Origin: Ochotona curzoniae
Taxonomy: Eukaryota > Chordata > Mammalia > Lagomorpha > Ochotonidae
Direction of reading: 5' to 3'
Length of the DNA: 64,000 nucleotides
NCBI RefSeq assembly: GCF_017591425.1
Contig: NW_024467120.1
Location: 6,138,001 to 6,202,000, forward strand
Each line of letters opens with the position of its first letter. Position 1 is the stretch's first letter. A program made the position numbers and the translations under genes. The notes beneath the pieces are model-generated. The model searched no databases, had not been told where the DNA came from, and saw only the letters and a program-made list of their open reading frames with translations. Below are positions 45,406 to 56,057 of the stretch, piece after piece.

Positions 45406-45633
45406 TTGGGCAATGGCATTGTGGCACAGTGGGTTAAGCTGCAACTGGATCCCATATCTGAATGACAGTTCTAGGTCCCGAGTTCTCTATGTTTTGAATC
45501 TGACTCAGCTTTCTGCTATTGTGCCTAAGAATGTAACAGATGACCCAAGTCCTTGGACCCTTACTATACTAACGGGCAGAACAGAATGATATTCCTGACA
45601 CCTTGGCTCAACCTGGTTGGCATTTTTTAAAAT
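45406..45633 (+). mobile_element. C-repeat SINE, shortened
   Basis: The head is clear ('GCAATGGCATTGTGGCACAG', 'TGGGTTAAGCTGCAACTGG') and 'GATGACCCAAGTCCTTGG' follows. The CT block and most of the tail are missing. Confidence 0.8.
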
Positions 45634-45640
45634 TAGAAAA

Positions 45641-45994
45641 GCAGGACTGATGATGTGGCACTGTAGGCTAAGCTTTAGTTTTGGGTGCTAAAATCCCAAA
45701 TGGGCACTGATTTTTGTTCTAGTTGCTTCACTTCCAGTCCAGCTGTCTGCTTAGGGCCTGACAAAGCAGCAGACGATGAGTCAAGCCCTTAGGACATTGC
45801 ATTCACACAAGAGACCCCGGAGAAGCCTCTGGCACCTGGATTTTGGCTTTGGACTGGCCCTACACTGACCATTGTGACCATTTGAGGAATGAATCAGTGG
45901 ATGGAAGATCTCTCTCTCTCTCTCTCTCTCTCTTTCCTCCTCTCTCTGTAACTCTGCATTTCCAATAAAAATGAATAAGTTATAATAAATAAAA
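45641..45994 (+). mobile_element. C-repeat SINE with expanded CT block
   Basis: It has the head 'ACTGATGATGTGGCACTGTA', 'CACTTCCAGTCCAGCTGTC', 'GTGACCATTTGAGGAATG', a (CT)n run at 45910-45932 and the tail 'CCAATAAAAATGAATAAG'. Confidence 0.9.
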
Positions 45995-46046
45995 TTAGGT
46001 AGAAAAAGTTTACGGTACATTTTAACTGCAATTAAACCTGATTTCT

Positions 46047-46508
46047 AGAGGCCCAGCACTACACTGTAGTGAGTAAGAGCTGTCTTGTGCAATGCTGGCA
46101 TCCCACATGTGCATGGGGTGGACTCTAGCTGCTCTGTTTCCTATCCAGTGCCTACTAATGTGCCTGGAAAAGCAGAGGAAGATGACATAAATGGAACACC
46201 TCCTGCCACCCGCGTGGGTGATACAAAAGAAGCTCCCAACTCCTGGTTTCTGGCTCCTGGTTTTGGCCTGGCTCATCCCTAGCCATTGTGAACATTTGGG
46301 GAATGAACCAGTAAATAGAAGTCTCTCTCTTTTCTCTCTTCTTCCCTCCCCTTCCCTTCCCTTCCCTTCCCTTCCCTTCCCTTCCCTTCCCTTCCCTTCC
46401 CTTCCCTTCCCTTCCCTTCCCTTCCCTTCCCTTCCCTTCCCTTCCCTTCCCTTCTCTCTGTCTTTATCTAATTCTGCTTTTAAAATAGATATTTTAAAAC
46501 AAATAAAT
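46047..46508 (+). mobile_element. C-repeat SINE with internal CTTCC expansion
   Basis: It has the head 'GAGGCCCAGCACTACACTG', 'GCCTGGAAAAGCAGAGGAAG', 'CTCCTGGTTTCTGGCTCCTG' and 'GAACATTTGGGGAATGAACC', then a CT block grown into (CTTCC)n, then 'CTCTCTGTCTTTATCTAATT' and 'AAACAAATAAATG'. The element is about 110 bp longer than its relatives for this reason. Confidence 0.9.
46349..46454. repeat. (CTTCC)n microsatellite inside a SINE
   Basis: About 21 nearly perfect 5-bp units. The open frame of repeated PSLPF residues comes from it. Confidence 0.97.
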
Positions 46509-46751
46509 GCTTTGAATATTTCTTGACAATAGGAATGTATGTGTTGACAATCGATTATCTTAGCGAAGTATCCTGATTAGTAGGGTTCATGTCATTCCGA
46601 AAGGGTGAAAGAGGTGATGGAACTGAACTTACCAGCACAAAAAGGTTAGAAATTCTTGCTGATTTTTGCATAATAAAGACCAATAGGATTATCATTGCAC
46701 CTATATTTAATGGCAACAAGTCAGTAACCAGCTGAAACAGAAGTTTGAGAC

Positions 46752-47025
46752 AAGGGCTGGCTCAGTGGTATAACGGGTTAACCCTCTGCCTATAGCAGCA
46801 GCACCCTCTATGGTGCCAGTTTACATCCCAGATCCACTTCTAATCCATCTCTGCTTATAGCCTGAGAAGGCAGCAGTGGATGGTCCACTGCATCCATATG
46901 GCAGACCCATAAAGAACTCCTGACTTCAGATCCCCTTAGCGGCCATTGGGGAGTGAACCAGCAGATGTGAGACCTCTTTTTCTATCTCTCCTTCTCTTCG
47001 TCAAATAAAAATAAATGAATCTTTA
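46752..47025 (+). mobile_element. C-repeat SINE
   Basis: It has the head 'AAGGGCTGGCTCAGTGGTAT', 'ACGGGTTAACCCTCTGCC', 'GCCATTGGGGAGTGAACC' and the tail 'TCAAATAAAAATAAATGAAT'. It is the fourth plus-strand SINE in a row. Confidence 0.9.
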
Positions 47026-48020
47026 AAAAAATAAGCAAAAAAATAGGAAGCACAGAATTTAAGAGCGCCAACAGATAGAAAAATATATCTCCAGTAGGGG
47101 AGAACAGGATGTGGTCTAATGTAGCGTGCATTGTTGCTTTGGATCAGCTCTTTTCTAAATAATTGGGTAGACCAGATGATATTTTGACAAAGTTAGGTGT
47201 GGAGGGGAAAATGTCATTCTATTAGTGATTATCCCAGGTAATTGGATAAATGGTGACCCTATGTAGAATGTGACTATGGTCTTAGGAGTTGGCCAAGTCC
47301 TCTTTTTCTGAGTCTTTGTTTTCAATAACAGCAATGTTATCCACTCCAGAGATGTGGGGTTCTACTAATATATAACTAATGAGAATATTCAAAGGTATAT
47401 CTCAAATCCAACATGGGTGAAAGCAGAGAGATAAAGGTAATCATGAAGCTCAGAAGCTGAAGAATTTGAGAAATACATTGGCCGAGAACAGCATTCATTC
47501 ATCGCTGCCTGCTATGGAGTGAGAAGCATAAGGGAAGACCTTCTGAAGCATGTGCAGATACTTCAAAATGTTCACAGGAAAGGAAATTCAAAGGTTTATT
47601 TTAGTGTAAAAATATTTTAAGATTCATACGTGCAAGCTTTCTACAAAAGTTAACACAATATACGTAGTATGAAAAAAAACCAATGCAGAAATCTCTGGGC
47701 TTTTTACTAGCCATCTGACCTTTTAATTCTATTTTCCATGAACTTCTTGAGATACCCTTGCAGCATAAGTGTCTGTAGCAGCCCTCTTAGTGCTACAGGG
47801 CTCTGCATTGAAAACAGAGGTAACCCTAAGGGAGTCGCCAAGGGGGAGAGCCAGACTGGCAGGTGCACCAGTGAAGGGCCTTATGATTCATTAGAATCAC
47901 AAGTGATGTGCAAGTTCTTACAGCTGAATGTTAAAGTGATGCCCTTTGCTACATCATCATTCCCTTCATGCATACAAGATATCCTGGGCGAGAGCAACTG
48001 TTGGAAAGGAGCAGAGCTTA
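47026..48020. other. intergenic stretch, nothing recognised
   Basis: No gene is recognised. A 133-codon frame (47738-48139) runs from this unique part into the next SINE and is not convincing. Confidence 0.5.
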
Positions 48021-48036
48021 CATTTGCTTCTCTCTT
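48021..48036. repeat. target-site duplication, left copy
   Basis: CATTTGCTTCTCTCTT, repeated exactly at 48369-48384. Confidence 0.92.
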
Positions 48037-48368
48037 TAAAAAAAAAAAAAGATTTATTTTTTATTGCAAAGTCAGATACACAGAGAGGAGGAGAGACAGA
48101 GAGAAAGATCTTCCACCCAATGAGTCACTCCCCAAGTGACCACAACAGCAGGAGCTGAGCCCATCCGCAAGCTGGGAGCCAGGAGTTTCTTCCAGGTGTC
48201 CTATTCCGGTGCAGGGTCCCAAGGCTTTAGCCAACCTCAACTGCTTTCCCAGGCTACCATCAGGGAGTTGGATGTGAAGTGGGGCCACCAGGATTAGAAC
48301 TGGCACCCATATGGGATCCCAGCACACGCAAGGCAAGGACTTTAGGCATTAGGCCACCACGCTGGGCC
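48037..48368 (-). mobile_element. C-repeat SINE, recent, with target-site duplication
   Basis: It starts with an A run that, with the AAAGATTTATTTTTTATTGC tail, is part of the insertion boundary. It is full length: 'AAGATCTTCCACCCAATGAG', 'CCATCCGCAAGCTGGGAGCC', 'GGATTAGAACTGGCACCCAT' (B box), ending 'CCACCACGCTGGGCC'. It is flanked by an exact 16-bp duplication, but fewer CpGs survive than in the 35154 copy. Confidence 0.95.
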
Positions 48369-48384
48369 CATTTGCTTCTCTCTT
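48369..48384. repeat. target-site duplication, right copy
   Basis: Exact copy of 48021-48036. Confidence 0.92.
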
Positions 48385-49069
48385 GTTCAGTTAGAGCTGC
48401 TCTGAAAATTCTGAGCAATAAATAGGTAGTTCTGAAAGAACTTGGAGCAATACCACCTTCATTGTTGTAAGTGGTGGTCGGGTCCGTGAGCGTCCTTGCA
48501 ACCGACAAGGTGAGAGTATGAACTCCACCTCTGTTATGAATCCATATGGGTTTAACACAACTGGATTTATGTTATGGTCCTAGGAGACTTCATCTCATTC
48601 TATAATAATTGTGACACTCCACATGGGCAGCTAAAAATGATATCTGGAATGTATGCCCATGCTAAAACAGGGTTTGCCGCTGGCTCTCTGTTAACCTTCA
48701 TCTTAAATCTCATGTTCTCTCAAGATCCCTATTTCTCCTCTCCCTGTTGGCAGCATCATTTTTCCTAAACTCTAGATAAAGGGCAGTATAACTGCTTAAA
48801 TGCAAAATGGCAACGAGCAGATCAGACATTTCAAGTCTTGCTTCTTCCATTAAATAAACCGAACTTGGTCAAGTCATCTTGATTCTCTGAATTTTACATT
48901 TCTGACTCATAAATGAGTACGAGGTAGAGGTCTGCGTTTCTTAAACAATGCAGAGACTTTTCAAAGAGAAAATAAAAGGGATATTGTCTTCATTCTTGAG
49001 ATGATTATTGGACATTTGGAAAGGCAGGGTAAGGCAGACTTCCTCTTTCCTTTTTGTTTTTTGCTTTGT
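48385..49069. other. unassigned stretch
   Basis: No gene or repeat landmark. Confidence 0.5.
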
Positions 49070-49372
49070 TTTTAAAGACCTATTGATGTAAAAGTCAGAG
49101 TTACAGAAAGAGTGGCACAGAGAGAGAAAGAGACAGAAATCTTCCAGAATAGCCGGGCCTCAGCCAGGACCGAACCAGGAGTCAGGAGTGTCGTCCAGGT
49201 CTCCCACATGGTTTGAATGGGCCAAGAATTTGGGTCCTCTGCTTTTCTTTTTCCCAGGTCACTGGCAGGGAGCAAGGGTTGCAACTGGAGAGGCCAGGAC
49301 ATGGACTGATATTCCTACAGATCGGTGGCCATGCAGACAGCATCTTTACCTGCTACATCACAACGCCAACCC
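49070..49372 (-). mobile_element. C-repeat SINE, diverged
   Basis: It has 'TTTTTAAAGACCTATTGATG', a GA block, 'GTCCAGGTCTCCCACATGG', 'CCAGGTCACTGGCAGGGAGC' and the end 'CTACATCACAACGCCAACCC'. Confidence 0.8.
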
Positions 49373-50297
49373 CAGATTTACTCCCTTAAGGAGCACTTTC
49401 TTCTTTTCATCAGAAACGATGACCTGTATCTTCCTTGGGTAAGCAGTTAATTTTCAGAATTAGAATCGATCCCATTGAAATGAAGCATTCATCACAAGTG
49501 ATAAAACACAAATGTATTTGTCACAGTTTTAATAATGTATGATTACATTTAAAGCAGTTCTACTGAACATGACAGGGTGATGTTCTGAATAGCTAAGTAA
49601 AGTTTCCAAAGCAACAAGCAAATAGTTTCGCTTTATACTCCAAGAGATTCATTAATGTCAGTGTGTGCACACGCCCACATACATACACAAAGGCAGAAAA
49701 CAAAGACAGGAGGCAAATTTAAAAAAAAATCAAAGAAAAAAGATGTAAATATTTCATGCCTTACAGATCTTGAGGAATATGAATGTAATTTCTATTTTGA
49801 CTCGTAAAGATGATTTCCAATTTTGCAAGGGTAGGATTAATTTTTACATCTAAATAGCTGGGGTAGGGAGAAGCCTCTGGAAATCTTTAGCCTGGTTCCT
49901 TGCTTCCAAAATCTACCCCAGAATTTGCTGCACAAATAAAACACTTTGATACTGGTGCTTAGGAACTAAGATAACTGTCCTGATATTAACCAAATGACCT
50001 GAGGGAAAGTCAGTCTCAGGATCTTGTTTGAGGCCAACAATTATATCCTTCAAATCATCGATACTGCATGGTCATCTTACATATGTATAATATTATGATG
50101 TTCTATTCTTGGAGTCATTTCAGATAAATGAGCGAGCATGTGTCCCTTGCTGAAACAGTGATGAAACAATCCACAACAATGGTGACAGTAAAAACAACAG
50201 CCAGAGAACTGAGTTCTAGAAAACACAGCATTGATAATGGATGGATTCAGACAGAAAGGACTGTCTTATATCTAATTCCAATCCCTCACTTTAGCTA
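49373..50297. other. intergenic stretch, nothing recognised
   Basis: AT-rich, without open frames of note or repeat landmarks. Confidence 0.5.
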
Positions 50298-50317
50298 AAA
50301 TGCACTTCCACCCCCAG

Positions 50318-50520
50318 AAAAGATATTACTGTTGATAATAAGCCAGGTTTTCCATAGAATTAAGTATCATGATTGGTTAAGCTTTAGCACTTCTTCATTA
50401 GCTGCCAATGTCAAATACAATGATTCTTTTAACAAGTCACATTTCCCGCCCCTGGAGATGAAGACAGAGGAATTACAATTTCTAGAAATACCTCCTACGT
50501 CTCCAAAAGAACATTCTTAG
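50318..50520 (+). other. possible terminal exon, unrecognised
   Basis: A pyrimidine-rich acceptor-like sequence (CACTTCCACCCCCAG) ends at 50317. The frame that follows stays open to TAG at 50518-50520. It has no simple-sequence bias and reads, for example, KYHDWLSFSTSSLAANVKYN, later HFPPLEMKTEELQFLEIPPT. The frame is closed upstream by TAA at 50296-50298, so it would need a spliced upstream exon. I recognise no family. Without conservation data a chance frame remains the simplest reading. Confidence 0.18.
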
Positions 50521-51043
50521 AAACGCCTAAATGACTCTACTTAAGAACAAAGCATATGTCCTTTTCAAGGAGAATCATGCAACCAAACTGGTAGCATCAT
50601 TCTTAGACAGGAAACTCTGTGTCCAGTTCAATTGTTTCTATGATTGCTTTGTATAGTTTGGTTCTTTACCGAAAGCTATCCTTCATCCTTGTGGACCTCA
50701 GTCTAGATCTCTGGCCTTTCTTGATCTGATCCCTTGGCTGTCAGCTAACGAGAAGCACTCTCCCTTTGGTAAAAACAAGCAGAAGGTTGACTGCGTTATT
50801 AGCTAGTGTAACCCTGCTCTCTTATTTTTAAACGTTTCACAGTTACTGTGATTCCTAAAATGTTGAGAAGGTGACATTGACTCCACAAAAGGAAGAATGT
50901 GCTGATGAAAAAAACCACATAGAAACAATTCTCCAACATTTCCATCTCATCTCGATTCACATACAAACCCACGGCCTTCCACAGTCCAGATGAGGGAAAG
51001 GAGACGTAAGATACACATTAAAAAAAAAAAAATAGAGAAAATT
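50521..51043. other. unassigned stretch
   Basis: No gene or repeat landmark apart from an A run at 51020-51032. Confidence 0.5.
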
Positions 51044-51333
51044 AGGGCCAGTGTTGTGGGGCAAAGGGTCAAGCCATACCATGCAGGGCTGTCATCCCAA
51101 TTGGGTTCCTCGCTAGTCCACTTCCAATCCAGATCCTTGATAATTTACTTGGGAAAGCCACAGAAGATGGTCCAAGCCCTTGGGACCCTGTCATCCATGT
51201 AGAAGACCCACAAGAAGCTCCAGCCTCCTAGCTCCAATCTGGCTCAACTCTGGATGCTGATGACATTTGGGGAATGGACCAGCAGATAGAAATCTCTCTC
51301 TCTGTCTAACTCCATCTTTTAAATAATTAAACA
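51044..51333 (+). mobile_element. C-repeat SINE
   Basis: It has the head 'AGGGCCAGTGTTGTGGGGCA', 'CCCTTGGGACCCTGTCATCC', 'GACATTTGGGGAATGGACC', a CT block and a short A-rich tail. It is the last SINE before an 8.5-kb SINE-free block. Confidence 0.9.
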
Positions 51334-53785
51334 AACAAAAATGCAAATAATTCACTCAAACCTGACTGTCTAGAAGTGAGGTACAGCTTTTGTTAAAAAC
51401 AAGAATACAAATAAAATGAGGTTTTCCTACAAAGTTTCAAGCAGAATTCTAGCCAAGGAATCTGTAGGTCCTACAAAGAATGCTGATATTTTTTTAAAAC
51501 CCCAAATACTGACATTTTTGGAGGCTGGAAGTGTGTGTGATTATGTGAGGACACAAAACAATGCCACACAAAGGTCTCAAGCCTACTGGAAGAGGATACT
51601 GTGCAAGGTCGTGGATTTTAAGATATGTTAAGTCCTTTTACAGAAGATGTCAACAAATGTCATCAAAGGCCATAAGTCAACAAGAATGCGCAGCTTCACC
51701 TTATACACTCATGTTTGACACCTCACGCACTTTTGCTTAGCCTCCACTAACACTGAGAGAAGGAGAATATAGTCTCTGTATGAACAACAACAGGGTAACA
51801 CTCTTTCCTCGGTACATCTACCTACTTTTGTGCAGCCAAACCTTCCAGCTTTTAATAAAATGGATTCTGCAATTCCATCACTAGCAAAGAATGTGATTTG
51901 GGCATCACATGAATAAATGAAATAGTAACTCTTTTGTTATAAACTATGCATCTTTCATCTCAAAGAACAATAAATGCAGCATCTTTCATCTCTACAAATC
52001 TCAAAGTTGTGAACAATTTATAAACTAATATGTGGGAATTGCTTGATTCATCATTCAATGCTGTCCTGCTTTCGGTTGCTGTGCTGTTCGATTCAAAGCA
52101 CACACAACCCTTACTGAAAGATGAGAAGCAAGGAAACGGCAGACCAATGACCTACACTGGAGAGATCTGAATTCAGGTGATAGGAATCTAACTGAAATAT
52201 ACCCAACAGAAGAGTTCTCTCTCATCTGAGCTCAAGAGGATGCAAGTTTCAAAACTGTCTAAACACAGAGCTACAACCCTTCGACGCTTGTGGCTAGCCT
52301 TCCCTTTTCTTCTCTCTTAGATGGTTACAATACATTTTTGGGAAGCCAACACTTAGTCATATCATTCACAAATCGAGAAATATTGTCACCGTTATTTGCA
52401 TAGCATGAAGCCCAAACACCTTAGCCGGGCATGGAAGACCCTCCTCCTTCCAGCCATCGAATGTGAAGAATTCTCCAAATCTAATTATCCCATTTTGTTC
52501 TAAGAGAAAAAAAAATGGGCTCCCCAAGTAGATGTTAAAATTTTTGATGTGACTAACAATGCATTAATATTGGGGAGATCCATGTTCAAGACAAAGTGAC
52601 CTAATGTGAAGATCATTCAAACTGACATTCACGTAGAAGTGAAAGGGACACAAGACAGAAACACTTACACACGGACAACAACAGTAAAAGGGCTTGTCTA
52701 TAGCAAACTGAACCATGGCTCCCTGAGTCAAGGGAGCTGTGTCAAAATTCACAATAGGTTTGCATGGGAGTCATGAGCTGGTTAATAAAGCATTTTTTTT
52801 TATATAGGCATGTGCCTAACTCCTTCATAACTTCATTCAACACGATTTGGGTAGGCCTGAGTACTTTAGAAGAAAGAATAGGAAAGCCGCATAGGAACTT
52901 TGCAGTTCGAAAAGCTGGGGGATGCTGCTTTGTAATTAACATATAAAAAGTCTCTCTGGGAGCCCACCAAGATGGTGAGCTACACTTGAAGCCATATGTC
53001 TTCACTTCAGCAGGATGAGATGGACTCCTAGAGAGAACTACAAGGTGCAGGGAGAGCTCTCTTTTAAGCCCCAAGCCCCAAACCCCCATTTCGACATTAC
53101 ACAAACTCTGGATGGGTGCCAGAGCTTTTATAAAAGTTCTATTTTTCTCCTTCACACATTTGATTTACAACATCCTTGGTGATAACTAGCACCCAAGGGC
53201 CACGTATTCAACTTCTGTGCCAAATGTGGCATGTCCTTAATGAACTGGACATCTATATTCATGTTTTATTTAGAGTCTGGAGTCAGTGATGATAAACTAG
53301 GAAAAATTTCATCTACTGAACTGTTAACATCCCTGTACAGTATTTACAACTTTCTGAACAAAGTATCTTTTCAAACACACACTCAGTCCTGAGACTCTAC
53401 ACTGCTAGGATCCAAGGCAGCTGGTTGGACTGCCTTGTAAGAAGTGCCTTGAATCTTTCTCTCTCCAGTCTTGAGCTCTGCCTGTATGACTGGCTTTCTT
53501 GTTTGGTTGATTTGATTTTTTAAAAATATACTTGTAAGCTCAACAGGGCTGAACTCTAATACAAAGTATGTGAAAATATCCACTCATATAAAATGACTGC
53601 CTCCAAGCCCGCAGGTCTTAGCTTTGGCAAATATTGGCAATGTCAGCCCTGCAAGGACCATCACATATGTAGGCATCCAATCAATACACTTATCCTTGGG
53701 ATAGGATAGGACTTGGAGGCAGTTATTACAAAGAGCAGCATTCAAGAATAGTGAGGAAGAATGCTTTGTGTTCAGTGCTCGTGCC
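51334..53785. other. SINE-free stretch, no recognised gene
   Basis: Unique-looking sequence. The 137-codon minus-strand frame at 52742-53155 matches nothing I know, and I see no splice or promoter support for it. Confidence 0.45.
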
Positions 53786-53787
53786 CA

Positions 53788-53858
53788 AATTCTCTGCACA
53801 GCTCAGAACAGAGTAGGTGTTTAATAAACATGTGTTGAGTAAGTGTTGAAACAAAGCC
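53788..53858 (+). mobile_element. L2 or MIR 3' tail
   Basis: 'CACAGCTCAGAACAGAGTAG', 'GTGTTTAATAAACATGTGTT' and 'GAGTAAGTGTTG' match the common L2 3' end ('cctggcacatagtaggtgctcaataaat...'). Confidence 0.6.
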
Positions 53859-54843
53859 TATAAATCTTTCTTCTATCACAGCGATTCAAATATATACAGT
53901 AGAACGCTAGCCCATGGGCAGACAAAGTTGGCCCCTGTGATCTCCCTATGTGCTTGCCTGGTTCCAGGTGGAAACAGAATTACGTGGCTCCTTCCATCGT
54001 GCCCAGAAGCACTCAGCATTCCTATTGCTTTAGCAGATAACTCATCTTGCCTTCACCAGAAGCAGATTTGGGAATACTTGCATACTCAAAGGTGAAAAAG
54101 TGAGATACTAGGCACAGGAAAGCATTAGCTATCATGATGGCCTTGGGGTAGGAGAGATCAGCCATTCAACTAACTGACCCCTGATGCTGACTCGGAAAGA
54201 CACTGGCATCTAAACATTCCTAACTTTGAAGACTAAATCTAGTCCATGACATAATTACACTGAACACAGTAAGACTGTGCCTGTCCAGGCAAGTGGAACA
54301 AGACACAGATCCCTCACCCAATGTCACTGACCAGCAAAAACCACCACCTATGAAACAACAAACCAACATTTAGCTTAAGACAATGGAGGTCCCTATTCGT
54401 CTTTCCCACCTTTGAGAACAAGCTGCCCCAGATTCATTGATTTGCTGGGTCAAGCTCTATGCTAGGATCATGCATGCAACAGGCTCCATGATAACTCATG
54501 ATCTAAATGACGAGAGTGCAAGAAGCAATTAGTGGAGCACAGTAGTGAAGAAAACGAAACCTCCAAGAAGTCCTAAAGACACCGAGCAAAAAGCTTGATT
54601 TCTGGGGATGCATGGGGATTTGTGCAGATTCCATGTCAATCAAAAAGGGTGGGGTGATCCCCAGCCGACATTAGGGAGAAACAAAACCAGCAGATTGGGG
54701 ATCGGCATTTAGGTTTTACAACCACCCAGAAGGCTCTTTGCAAACGACAGCACTCCGTGAATCTATCCCAATTGGTAAGACATTTTCAGAATATGATCTG
54801 ATAGAGAGAATGAGCCATCTTTTATATTTTTAGTTGTGAATCT
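53859..54843. other. SINE-free stretch, nothing recognised
   Basis: No gene is recognised. A weak L2/MIR-like phrase (AAGCTCTATGCTAGGATC) near 54453 is too short to call. Confidence 0.45.
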
Positions 54844-55329
54844 ATGTGCATCCACATCTATATTAAAGGCTTTATCATCTGCACAGCACACATTCCCTCT
54901 GTCCTTTCTGTAGCTTTAAAAGTCTTGTTAATCAGGAGAGAATCCTTTCACAGCACAGGTGGGAAGCAAGAAGCCATTCGGGGCCAAAGGCGCTTGTTTC
55001 CACTCGCCCGCAGAGGTGAGGAGAGTAAGGAAGCCAGCTGCCCTGAGAGTGACTCCACTTGCTCTTCTTTCCACAATCACCCCAGGCCATGCCCACACCT
55101 CTCCTCTTCCAACTGCAGGGCTTCTAAAAGCACCCTGAGGCCCATGGTTACCTGGCAACCGCGCACCTGTGGGTTAGGTCAGCCAGGCGGTGTTAGCCTG
55201 TGTGTTGGGGCTTGCAAACTCTCTAGCATTTGTGTGTTCCCTTGTTACAGCTCATCCCCTCTGCCCAGAGAGCACAGGGCTGGTTGTTTTTCTTCTCAGT
55301 TTCCTAGAGACTACAGATCCACTGATTAG
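54844..55329 (+). other. 161-codon open frame, unrecognised
   Basis: The frame lies in a locally GC-richer, SINE-free part just upstream of the 20-bp minisatellite. The encoded sequence is rich in serine, arginine and cysteine with no visible domain. I see no reason in the flanks to call a start or promoter. Chance is the default reading. Confidence 0.12.
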
Positions 55330-55740
55330 CTTTCCATTGAGTGGCCAAAAAAAGCCAAAGCATATTATACCTTAGTATTCACCTTGAAAATGTAGCTCTT
55401 AAGAAATTACTGAGTTTTATTCGGGGAAAAATCTCTCTCTCAATAAATCAGGTGCTGGCTTTGAACAATTCATAGTAAATTATAGTAAGTTTGTGTAAAG
55501 TGGGGGGGGAAGGCTTATACTTATGTGCTCCCTCTCTCTCTCTCGTTGACTGTAATACCCATCCCTCCCAGACCTTTCCCTGTCAGAAGATGTGGATGAT
55601 GTCAAACTCTTCAGTGAGAATAAATGAGATGGCCCTGACTCTGGCCTTCTCTGATCATTTCAATGAACAGTGTTGGGGGGCCTGACCAGCTGCAAATTTG
55701 CACTGTTCTCTGTTGCTGGCTGAGATCTGACATTGACCGT
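55330..55740. other. unassigned stretch before the minisatellite
   Basis: A G run lies at 55502-55509 and a CT run at 55531-55543. No gene is recognised. Confidence 0.5.
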
Positions 55741-56057
55741 GCCCTGTCTGCTGACCTCACGTCCTGTCTGCTGACCTCACACCCTGTCTGCTGACCTCAC
55801 ACCCTGTCTGCTGACCTCACGTCCTGTCTGCTGACCTCACGTCCTGTCTGCTGACCTCGCGTCCTGTCTGCTGATCTCATGTCCTGTCTGCTGACCTCAC
55901 ATCCTGTCTGCTGACCTCACATCCTGTCTGCTGACCTCACGTCCTGTCTGCTGACCTCACACCGTCTGCTGACATCACGCCCTGTCTGCTGACCTCACGC
56001 CCTGTCTGCTGACCTCACGCCCTGTCTGCTGACCTCACACCCTGTCTGCTGACCTCC
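55741..56057. repeat. 20-bp minisatellite, 16 copies
   Basis: Head-to-tail units with the consensus GTCCTGTCTGCTGACCTCAC. Fourteen units are 20 bp. One (55961-55978) is 18 bp, and the last (56039-56057) is cut short by a base change into flanking sequence. Most variation is in the first two bases (GT, AC, AT or GC). The unit is not a multiple of three and no open frame spans the array, so it is not a coding repeat. Confidence 0.98.

Noticed and set aside
46191..46526. 111-codon frame with repeated PSLPF
   Set aside because: It is the translation of the (CTTCC)n repeat and flanking SINE, not a protein.
55741..56057. CRISPR-like array
   Set aside because: The units are contiguous 20-bp tandem repeats without unique spacers, in mammalian DNA with SINEs. 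It is a minisatellite.
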